In this document: positions 6,636 to 12,203 of the stretch, piece after piece
How the letters are laid out: each line of letters opens with the position of its first letter
Position numbering within the stretch: position 1 is the stretch's first letter
From: Hyphomicrobium sp.
GTDB lineage: Bacteria > Pseudomonadota > Alphaproteobacteria > Rhizobiales > Hyphomicrobiaceae
Direction of reading: 5' to 3'
Assembly: GCA_025927515.1 (NCBI GenBank)
Contig: JAICLG010000076.1
Coordinates: 1-12,203 of the forward strand
Length of the DNA stretch: 12,203 nt
The notes under the pieces: model-generated
What the model was told of the DNA's origin: nothing
What the model saw: only the letters and a program-made list of their open reading frames with translations
Databases searched by the model: none
Program-made: the position numbers and the translations under genes

Positions 6636-6657
6636 CAGATCGTCGCACGTTCGTCAA
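6630..6657 (-). promoter_or_regulatory. Candidate sigma70 promoter of the mgsABC-gmaS operon
   Basis: On the minus strand TTGACG (6657-6652) is followed after 16 bp by TTTACT (6635-6630). The -35 matches five of six consensus bases and the -10 four of six. The predicted start lies inside the inverted repeat at 6606-6635. No clear sigma54 -24/-12 element was found in the same gap. Confidence 0.4.
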
Positions 6658-6970
6658 CTAATAAGAACAATTTTTTCTTGTGAGTAATCTGCGGGGCGTC
6701 GGAAGCGGTTCCGGCTGGCGGCACTGACATACCGAAAACGCGGTCTCGGCGCTACCCGGATCGCGCCAGCTCGGCACTTGGCGGTCCAGCGGCATCTCCC
6801 GTTCGGCCTGCAGCTTTTGGCGATGAACCTGCTGTCCCTGAATCTGATGCCTGCGAATGCTCGGATTGCGCCAAACAACGGCACGCGTAATCGCTTGAAG
6901 AGGACGTCCGCAACAAATCGCGTTAGGATTGCAAACGAAAATTTTATTCCGAATAAGCGGGGGGAATTCT

Positions 6971-8119
6971 GTGACGTTGAGACTGGCCCTGCTCGCGTTG
7001 AGCACGACACTGAGCACTCAGATCGCTATCGCGGCAAACAGCAACGCCGATCACACGAAAGACGTCTCGCTCTATCGCCGAAAGCTCGCGGAATATGTCC
7101 GGGCGCATAATGCTTACGAGAAACGTGCTCAGCCCTACTGGCAGTCCGTTACGGAAAAAAGATCGAAACGTCTGGCGAAGCGCCTTCACGGTGCATCAGC
7201 AAAGCTCAGCGATTACGTCCTGAAGCAGCCTCCCGCGTACACTGGCCCTCCCGAACCCCAGGCTCCTCAAACATTGCCATCGAACATCAAAACAATCCCA
7301 GTCGCGGCCGATTTCCTGAGACACGCCAAGGAGCAATTCAACTTCACTCCCGATACACCTCAGAGCGAGAACGACTATAAACGCGCCTACGTCAAGGCGG
7401 CGCTCGCGGCAGGTCTCACGCCGGAGCAATGCGTCAGGATCTACGCATTCGAATCTGGAGGCGATGGCACCTACGACGTTCAAGCCGGGCTCGAATACAA
7501 AAAGCCCGGAGCGCGCGCCATCACGACAGCGCTTGGATACAATCAGCTTCTTGGCACCAACAGTGTCGAGATGCTGGCCGAAGCGGGAGATGAATTCGTC
7601 GCAACGTTGCACAAAAATGCGGACGCTGCACACGGTTCGCGCAAGGACGCGTTGCTGCGGAAAATCGTCATCCTCAAGAAAATGATCGCGTTCAGCCGCA
7701 GCGTTCCAGACCGTTGGAGCGAGCACGCCCGTCTCGCCGACACGCCGAAGGGTTTAGGCATTCACGCGGTCAATCTCGACGTCGACATCGGGCCCTTACT
7801 GCAGGTGCGCAAACTGCTGACGTCCGTCGAATTCGCCAAGGCACATGGCTATGTCAGGCCGCTTTCCGCAGCCGAACTCGAGATGATGAACCTGACGGGC
7901 GACGGCAACGGTTTTGATATGGTTCTGATGCCGAGCGACATGCGCGCCAAGGTACCCACGTCGAACTTCTTTCAGCGCGGCGGATACGAGCGCAACCCGG
8001 TTGCGAGCTTGAACGACACGGTCGCCAAATTATTCGCAGCGACGAACGCGAAGATGGACTCGGAGTCTGAACTGGTCGGCGCAAAGAACCTTGCGGCGCT
8101 CTTTGAAACACTCCGATAG
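6971..8119 (+). CDS. Secreted lysozyme/transglycosylase-like protein of unknown family
   Basis: This 382-residue protein probably starts at the GTG at 6971, which has a strong ribosome site (GGGGGGAA) at good spacing and opens directly into a signal peptide (VTLRLALLALSTT, cut near AIAA). An ATG 14 codons earlier lacks these. Residues 30-75 are rich in Lys, Arg and aromatic residues (YEKRAQPYWQSVTEKRSKRL), followed by a Pro-rich linker. The core has LTPEQCVRIYAFESGGDG, with Glu161 where the catalytic Glu of SLT-type transglycosylases sits, and ALGYNQLLG (187-195), resembling their GLMQ-type motif. This suggests a periplasmic or secreted peptidoglycan-cleaving or binding protein with a divergent lysozyme fold. 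The assignment rests on motif resemblance only. It stands alone, divergent from mgsA. Confidence 0.75.
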   Translation: MTLRLALLALSTTLSTQIAIAANSNADHTKDVSLYRRKLAEYVRAHNAYEKRAQPYWQSVTEKRSKRLAKRLHGASAKLSDYVLKQPPAYTGPPEPQAPQTLPSNIKTIPVAADFLRHAKEQFNFTPDTPQSENDYKRAYVKAALAAGLTPEQCVRIYAFESGGDGTYDVQAGLEYKKPGARAITTALGYNQLLGTNSVEMLAEAGDEFVATLHKNADAAHGSRKDALLRKIVILKKMIAFSRSVPDRWSEHARLADTPKGLGIHAVNLDVDIGPLLQVRKLLTSVEFAKAHGYVRPLSAAELEMMNLTGDGNGFDMVLMPSDMRAKVPTSNFFQRGGYERNPVASLNDTVAKLFAATNAKMDSESELVGAKNLAALFETLR

Positions 8120-8211
8120 AAACTACGGCGGTCCGTGGATTGCACCGAAAGAACCCCGACTGTGCTAGATTTGGCATCTCGAATCAGCGCCGATTAGCCG
8201 AGGGGACAAGC

Positions 8212-8409
8212 ATGAAAGCAGTATTGACCGCAATCATCGCCGCGATATCGACGTGCCTCACTATGGGCAGCGCGCCAGCTCAAGCTGGCATCCTCGCAAC
8301 GGGCAGCATCGTACACCCTAGGAAGACGCACGCGCCGTGGATCGTGCCAGTCGACTGGGGCCATCATCATTGCTGGTGGATACGCGGACGGCGCGTCTGC
8401 CGCAAATAG
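8212..8409 (+). CDS. Small secreted protein with a His/Trp/Cys-rich tail
   Basis: This 65-residue protein starts at ATG 8212 after a good ribosome site (GAGGGGA). Residues 1 to about 24 form a signal peptide (cut after PAQA). The mature part, about 41 residues, ends in DWGHHHCWWIRGRRVCRK. It has three consecutive His, two Trp and a pair of Cys eight residues apart, suggesting a disulfide and perhaps metal binding in the periplasm. The frame continues upstream to 8140, but that extension lacks a ribosome site and would bury the signal peptide. No function is known. Similar short exported proteins with a CWW-like tail seem common in this bacterial order, from general memory only. Confidence 0.65.
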   Translation: MKAVLTAIIAAISTCLTMGSAPAQAGILATGSIVHPRKTHAPWIVPVDWGHHHCWWIRGRRVCRK

Positions 8410-8468
8410 CCTGCTCGCAACACACATTTGAGGGCGACATCTCAACCGTTCCGCCGTAGCGTGCTCGG

Positions 8469-9395
8469 ATGACCGGAAAGCGCATCATTGCCGTCGGACA
8501 CGCGGCGCTCGATTACGTTTACAGAATCGCAAAATTTCCGTCCGCACCAACAAAACTCCGCGCAATCGAGCATATCGCGAGTGGCGGCGGCATGGCTGCC
8601 AACGCGGCAGCAACGATCGCGCGCCTGGGCGGCAAAGTATCGTTGTGGAGCCGGATCGGTAGCGACGATGCGGGCGGCATCATCGTCCAACAGCTCCGAA
8701 GAGTTGGCGTCGACACGAAGCATGTTCGCGCATTCGCTTCGACGCGCTCACCAACCGCTGCGGTCATCGTCGACGAGCACGGCGAGCGCCTGATCGTCAG
8801 CGAGGACGATCACAACTTGCCACTCAAAGAAGATTGGCTTCCCGTTTTGGATGTCGAGACTGCGAGTATCATCTACAGCGACCTCACTTGGCTCGAGGGA
8901 ACGCTGCTCGCGTTCAACGCCGCGCGGACGCACGGCATTCCGACGGTCCTCGATATCGACCTCGGAAGTGGAATGCTCCTTTCAAAAGTGATCGGCCTCA
9001 CGGATTACGCGATTTTTTCCGCGCCTGCATTTCGCCAGTTCGTACACGGCGACAGCGACGACGAGCGGCTCGCGCATCTCATTCGCACCGGCGTTCTCCA
9101 CGCCGGGGTGACGCTTGGCGCAAAAGGCTATCACTGGATGAACAAGGAGGGCGTGAAAAAAAAGCAGCATCCATTCCCCGTTGAAACGGTCGATAGCACG
9201 GGTGCGGGCGATGCTTTTCATGGAGCTTTCACATGGGCGCTCGCCGCGGGACACGACGAGATCGAATGCGCGCGGATCGCGTCCGCTGCCGCGGCTCTCA
9301 GCTGCCGCAAACTCGGCGCCCGAGCGGGTCTTCCGACGAAAGCTGAACTGCACGAGTTCTTACGCGCGCAGGAGCACGATCAAACACGGGACTAA
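8469..9395 (+). CDS. PfkB-family carbohydrate kinase (ribokinase fold)
   Basis: This 308-residue protein is a PfkB/ribokinase-family sugar kinase, a cytoplasmic enzyme that phosphorylates a sugar or sugar-like alcohol with ATP. The N-terminal signature appears as GGGMAANAAATIARLGG near residue 40, followed by SRIGSDDAGG. The C-terminal signature DSTGAGDAFHG contains the catalytic base Asp248. The overall pattern, especially IFSAPAF and the end SCRKLGARAGLPT, recalls the YihV (sulfofructose kinase) and ketohexokinase branch more than ribokinase. No sulfoglycolysis genes are nearby, so the substrate is open. It starts 59 bp after the small secreted protein, with a weak ribosome site. It faces the sugar dehydrogenase gene tail to tail, 22 bp apart. 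Confidence 0.9.
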   Translation: MTGKRIIAVGHAALDYVYRIAKFPSAPTKLRAIEHIASGGGMAANAAATIARLGGKVSLWSRIGSDDAGGIIVQQLRRVGVDTKHVRAFASTRSPTAAVIVDEHGERLIVSEDDHNLPLKEDWLPVLDVETASIIYSDLTWLEGTLLAFNAARTHGIPTVLDIDLGSGMLLSKVIGLTDYAIFSAPAFRQFVHGDSDDERLAHLIRTGVLHAGVTLGAKGYHWMNKEGVKKKQHPFPVETVDSTGAGDAFHGAFTWALAAGHDEIECARIASAAAALSCRKLGARAGLPTKAELHEFLRAQEHDQTRD

Positions 9396-9417
9396 ACGCG
9401 ATTCCTGCCGAGATCGC
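9396..9417. other. 22-bp convergent gap with a small dyad
   Basis: The kinase and sugar dehydrogenase genes end tail to tail here. The gap is bounded by GCGAT (9398-9402) and ATCGC (9413-9417), a 5-bp dyad around 10 bases. It might act as a weak bidirectional transcription end, but neither side has a T-run. Confidence 0.25.
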
Positions 9418-10815
9418 TCAGCGGCTCGCCCCTTTGACATTGTTGCCAGACGATCCATTGTAAGTGATCCGCCAGATGCGGCCCGCCTTGTCGTCAGAGA
9501 TGTAAAGCGCACCATCCGGCCCGACTGCCAATCCGGAGGGCCGGTGCTCCGCACGCGTCCGTTCCTTGTATTTGCCCGCGAAGCCATCGGCAAAAACACG
9601 GAATTTTCCAGACGCACTGCCATCCGCAAGCGGTTGGAAGACGACGTTATAGCCGCCTCTTGGTCCTGCTGGATTCCAGGAGCCATGAAAGGCGATGAAT
9701 GCGCCTCCACGGTATTCCTTTGGAAACGCCGGCGCCTTGTAGATCTTCATATCATTCGGCGCCCAGTGCGCAGGAAACGTCGCCACAGGCGGCTCTAAAG
9801 TTGCGCAAACACCTACCTTTTTGCCGCCGTCGCCACCGTACTCCGGAGAGAGCACCAATTTGTTCTGGATGGGATCGAAGTAGCACTTCGGCCAACCATA
9901 CGTTGCACCCGCTTTGACGATCGACAACTCCTCTGCAGGAAGATTGAACCCTTGCTGCTGGGTGTAGAACTGGGGCCAATTCTCATGCAGATGCCCACGA
10001 CCATGCTGAGTGGCATAGAGACGACCGGCCTCGTCGAAATCGAGCCCTTCTGCATTGCGCATGCCCGCCGCATAGCGGCCCTCTGGCGAGAAGACCTGTT
10101 CCGTCTTATCCGCATCGTAACGCCAGATTCCGGCGCGCGTCTCGAGTTCAGCGCAAGGATCCTTGCCCGCCGAACCCGGAGCGCCACTGCAAGCATCGCT
10201 TGAAGAGCCCACCGCAACAAAGAGAGAGCCGTTTGCATCGATCGCAAAGGGATGCATCGGATGCGCGCCGCCGAGAGGCACGCCTTTTAGAACCACCTCC
10301 GCCTTCTCACGCGGTGCAATCTCACCGTTTAGTTTGTAGCAGTCGATGCGGTCATTGACCTCTGCAAAAAGCCAATTTTTGTAAAGAGCGATGCCGGTGC
10401 CCCCACGCACGCCATCAGCGGAAGTAGGCCCAAATCTTTTGACGACATCTGCGTGCCCATTGCCCTTGGTATCCCTCAACGCAACGAGAAATCCGCCCGC
10501 GGGCGGCGGATCGTTCTTATAGTAGGAGCCGCTCCAGGTGTTGACGTAAACCGTGCCGTCCGGCGCCACGACGAGTTGCCGTGGGTGCCCGAGATGATCG
10601 GCAAAAATGGTTGCGCAAAAACCTTGTGGCAGCGTGATCTGTCGATCCACATCCGCACAAGTTTCGCCTTGTGCGGTGGCGGGATGCGCTACGAAAGCGC
10701 TCCCCACGACCAAACTCGCAACGGCTGCACACAGGCGCTCGTTCAAGCCTCTCGAATGCGAGGCACACGCCCTTCCGGTGCCGTCAATGCCTGAATGTCG
10801 AAGCGCATCCGTCAT
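9418..10815 (-). CDS. Exported PQQ-type sugar (sorbosone/aldose) dehydrogenase
   Basis: The 465-residue protein has the six-bladed beta-propeller pattern of the glucose/sorbosone dehydrogenase family, whose characterised members oxidise aldoses or sorbosone in the periplasm with PQQ. Seen are LPQGFCATIFADHLGHPRQL, VAPDGTVYVNTWSGSYYKND, the HPMHPFAIDANGSLFVAVGS blade with SSSDAC after it, AGMRNAEGLDFDEAGRLYAT followed by QHGRG, AGATYGWPKCYFDP, AFIAFHGSWNPAG and the end HRPSGLAVGPDGALYISDDK. A signal peptide lies at about residues 24-49 (ending HPATAQ). The ATG at 10815 leaves a long polar stretch before it, so a TTG at 10746, just after GAGAGG, is a possible real start. Substrate and PQQ use are inferred from family only. 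PQQ supply is plausible in a methylotroph. Confidence 0.85.
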   Translation of the reverse strand: MTDALRHSGIDGTGRACASHSRGLNERLCAAVASLVVGSAFVAHPATAQGETCADVDRQITLPQGFCATIFADHLGHPRQLVVAPDGTVYVNTWSGSYYKNDPPPAGGFLVALRDTKGNGHADVVKRFGPTSADGVRGGTGIALYKNWLFAEVNDRIDCYKLNGEIAPREKAEVVLKGVPLGGAHPMHPFAIDANGSLFVAVGSSSDACSGAPGSAGKDPCAELETRAGIWRYDADKTEQVFSPEGRYAAGMRNAEGLDFDEAGRLYATQHGRGHLHENWPQFYTQQQGFNLPAEELSIVKAGATYGWPKCYFDPIQNKLVLSPEYGGDGGKKVGVCATLEPPVATFPAHWAPNDMKIYKAPAFPKEYRGGAFIAFHGSWNPAGPRGGYNVVFQPLADGSASGKFRVFADGFAGKYKERTRAEHRPSGLAVGPDGALYISDDKAGRIWRITYNGSSGNNVKGASR

Positions 10816-10828
10816 GCCCGGCCAACGC

Positions 10829-10855
10829 GCCGACGGAGAAACCCGTTCCGTCGGC
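10829..10855. repeat. 9-bp inverted repeat between the PepSY gene and the sugar dehydrogenase gene
   Basis: GCCGACGGA (10829-10837) and TCCGTCGGC (10847-10855) are perfect arms around 9 bases. The dyad lies 77 bp after the PepSY stop and 14 bp before the dehydrogenase ATG on the minus strand. No T-run follows, so it is a weak terminator candidate. It could be an operator or a leader hairpin controlling the dehydrogenase. Confidence 0.5.
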
Positions 10856-10932
10856 CCAATCTATCGCTGGCGCAAGACATGGCAACTTGCCGCTGGGCTC
10901 GATCGACCGGCACCAACCCGTAAATGGTCGGC

Positions 10933-11205
10933 TCAATCGTTGTCGACTTCTTCCTTCGTGAAGGCGCCCGTATGCGGATCGATGTGAAATTCCGTGATCT
11001 GTCCGTTCTTTACGCCTTTGCCTTCCCAATGGCCGTCATCGGCTTCGAGCCCGGTCACGTTGCTGTAGCCCGCAGCTTGGAGCTTCTGCATCACTTGATC
11101 CTTGGGTATCCAATCGCTGCCCGGAACATCTTGATCTGCTAAGGCGAGCGCGCTCGTTGCCAGCAACGCAGCGGCCGCGAGGGCAGAGAGAGTGAAAGGA
11201 CGCAT
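10933..11205 (-). CDS. Small exported PepSY-domain protein
   Basis: This 90-residue protein has a signal peptide (MRPFTLSALAAAALLATSAL, cut near ALA|DQD) and a single PepSY-like domain: WIPKDQVMQKLQAAGYSNVT, then the strand pattern LEADDGHWEGKGVKNGQITE, then FHIDPHTGAFTKEE. PepSY proteins are small periplasmic folds often linked to protease inhibition or metal or redox systems; the role here is unknown. ATG 11205 is preferred over an upstream in-frame ATG (11268) because GGAG stands at proper spacing and the signal peptide begins at once. A TAGAAT (11240-11235) could be its -10, without a clear -35. It is divergent from fpr and lies upstream of the sugar dehydrogenase, 117 bp apart. Confidence 0.85.
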   Translation of the reverse strand: MRPFTLSALAAAALLATSALALADQDVPGSDWIPKDQVMQKLQAAGYSNVTGLEADDGHWEGKGVKNGQITEFHIDPHTGAFTKEEVDND

Positions 11206-11341
11206 GAATCTGCTCCATGGCTGAATATTGATGAATTCTATACATAATGGGTTGGAAAAGGGTTCCATTCAACGGCAACATACCCCTGCCCGTCCTACTG
11301 TGCTGTAAGTGCCCCGCGCCGTTTTGCACCAATGGATAAAG

Positions 11342-11374
11342 CTGATTTTCTCTTTAGATTTTGGAGAAAATCAG
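11342..11374. promoter_or_regulatory. 11-bp perfect inverted repeat upstream of fpr
   Basis: CTGATTTTCTC (11342-11352) and GAGAAAATCAG (11364-11374) are exact inverted arms around 11 bases. With a 3-base bulge, AAAG (11338-11341) and CTTT (11378-11381) extend the pairing. The repeat lies 71-103 bp upstream of the fpr start and about 137-169 bp upstream of the PepSY start, so it could control either gene. Its length and spacing suit a dimeric or tetrameric regulator such as a LysR type. It does not look like the SoxR site. It has no T-run and is not at a gene end, so a terminator is unlikely. Confidence 0.55.
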
Positions 11375-11444
11375 AGACTTTACCGTCGTTCGTGTCCAAA
11401 CGGCTAAATTCAATGACGTCAGCAAATCGGAATGGGTCGGGGGA

Positions 11445-12203
11445 ATGACAGCATTTACGAGTGAGGCCGTTCTATCGGTCACGCATTGGACCGAAACCCT
11501 TTTCAGCTTCACAGCAACCAGAAGTCCGAGCCTGCGGTTCGACAGCGGCCAGTTCGTCATGATGGGCCTTGAAATCGATGGCCGGCCGTTGACCCGCGCG
11601 TACAGCGTCGTCAGCGCAAGCTATGATGACTATCTGGAATTTCTGAGCATCAAGGTTCCGGACGGCGCGCTGACTTCTCGCCTCCAGCACATCAAGGAAG
11701 GCGATTCGATCCTCGTCGGTCGCAAGCCGACCGGCACGCTGATCGTCGCCAACCTCCGGCCCGGGCGAAACCTCTATCTGCTGGGCACGGGAACCGGTCT
11801 CGCGCCCTTCATGAGCATTATCCGCGATCCTGAAACCTACGATCGGTTTGAAAAGGTCGTGCTCGTGCACGGCTGCCGAATCGTCTCGGAGCTGGCATAC
11901 GGCGACAGGATCATGCGCGAGCTTCCGACCGATGAATACATCGGCGACGCCATCCGCGAGAAGCTCATCTATTTCCCGACCGTGACACGCGAACCATTCA
12001 AGAATCGCGGCCGCATTACGGATCTGATGACGTCGGCGGACTTCTTTGCCGAACTGAACCTGCCCGAACTCTCCCGCGATCAAGACAGGGTCATGCTATG
12101 CGGCAGCCCCGAGATGCTTGCCCAGCTGAAGTCGTTCTGTCTCGAACGAGGCTTTAGCGAAGGCAACTCCGGCACGCCGGGAGATTTCGTTATCGAGAAA
12201 GCC
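11445..12203 (+). CDS. fpr: Ferredoxin/flavodoxin-NADP+ reductase (3' end cut by window edge)
   Basis: This FAD enzyme moves electrons between NADPH and ferredoxin or flavodoxin in the cytoplasm, serving biosynthesis and oxidative-stress defence. The 253 residues in the window are nearly the whole protein; family members are about 257-260 long, so only a few codons are missing. RPLTRAYSVVSA (FAD site, Arg51-Tyr53-Ser54), LLGTGTGLAPFMSII (112-126, NADP side), VLVHGCR, LCGSPEML (218-225) and the C-terminal GNSGTPGDFVIEKA match the short bacterial Fpr type of alphaproteobacteria. The ATG at 11445 gives the expected N-terminus before VLSVTHW. Its G-run ribosome site is very close (about one base), yet no in-frame upstream start is better. 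A strong inverted repeat upstream suggests regulation. Confidence 0.94.
   Translation, partial: MTAFTSEAVLSVTHWTETLFSFTATRSPSLRFDSGQFVMMGLEIDGRPLTRAYSVVSASYDDYLEFLSIKVPDGALTSRLQHIKEGDSILVGRKPTGTLIVANLRPGRNLYLLGTGTGLAPFMSIIRDPETYDRFEKVVLVHGCRIVSELAYGDRIMRELPTDEYIGDAIREKLIYFPTVTREPFKNRGRITDLMTSADFFAELNLPELSRDQDRVMLCGSPEMLAQLKSFCLERGFSEGNSGTPGDFVIEKA

Larger units (their letters stand above)
6595..6970. other. 376-bp region between mgsA and the divergent lysozyme-like gene
   Basis: This gap separates two divergent genes. The mgsA side (6595-6660) has a promoter and an inverted repeat. The other side has an AT-rich stretch (6930-6960) before a strong ribosome site. The middle (6680-6900) is GC-richer, and on the minus strand it stays open without a recognisable start or family. 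No RNA gene or mobile-element end was seen. Confidence 0.6.

Noticed and set aside
6929..6970. ATG start at 6929 for the lysozyme-like gene
   Set aside because: It places 14 extra residues before the signal peptide and lacks a ribosome site, whereas the GTG at 6971 has a strong one.
8140..8211. Upstream start at 8140 for the small secreted protein
   Set aside because: No ribosome site, and it would put 24 polar residues before the signal peptide.
11472..12083. Minus-strand open frame of 203 codons opposite fpr
   Set aside because: The plus-strand Fpr is full of family motifs; the opposite frame has none.
1..12203. CRISPR array, tRNA, insertion sequence or phage attachment site
   Set aside because: No regularly spaced direct repeats, cloverleaf sequences, transposase or integrase frames, or terminal repeats were seen in the gaps.

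Overview
The window looks like chromosomal DNA of a methylotrophic alphaproteobacterium, most likely a Hyphomicrobium-like member of the Hyphomicrobiales. This rests on a complete mgsABC-gmaS block of the N-methylglutamate pathway for methylamine use, an alphaproteobacterial-type Fpr, a TonB-dependent receptor of a kind common in this order, a PQQ-type sugar dehydrogenase, and moderately GC-rich coding sequence. The species is inferred from protein character, not proven. No tRNA, rRNA, CRISPR array, insertion sequence or prophage gene was seen.

Layout. (1) 1-861, minus: the first 287 codons of a TonB-dependent outer-membrane receptor, running off the left edge. (2) 862-1362: a 501-bp AT-rich control region with a perfect -10 box, a palindrome filling the -35/-10 spacer, and a leader with three hairpins and a short upstream ORF that overlaps the receptor start. 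(3) 1363-6594, minus: a five-gene cluster transcribed mgsA, mgsB, mgsC, gmaS, then a class I glutamine amidotransferase. MgsABC should make N-methylglutamate and GmaS should make gamma-glutamylmethylamide. The N-methylglutamate dehydrogenase genes (mgdABCD) are not in the window. (4) 6595-6970: a control region with a promoter and a 9-bp inverted repeat in front of mgsA. (5) 6971-9395, plus: a secreted lysozyme-like protein, a 65-residue His/Trp/Cys-tailed secreted peptide, and a PfkB-family sugar kinase. (6) 9418-11205, minus: an exported PQQ-type sorbosone/aldose dehydrogenase and, upstream of it, a small PepSY-domain protein. (7) 11445-12203, plus: ferredoxin-NADP+ reductase (fpr), nearly complete, behind an 11-bp perfect inverted repeat.

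How the genes may work together. In the N-methylglutamate pathway, GmaS ligates methylamine to glutamate using ATP. The MgsABC flavoenzyme transfers the methylamino group to give N-methylglutamate, and a dehydrogenase then releases C1 units. The amidotransferase behind gmaS could recycle a gamma-glutamyl amide, but that is a guess. The remaining genes (receptor, lysozyme-like protein, kinase, sugar dehydrogenase, Fpr) look like an ordinary mosaic of envelope and redox functions with no visible link to the operon.

No clearly new multi-gene system was found. The most interesting points are the composite control region of the TonB receptor, the loss of iron-sulfur cysteines in MgsC, the operator-like repeats before mgsA and fpr, and the two uncharacterised secreted proteins.
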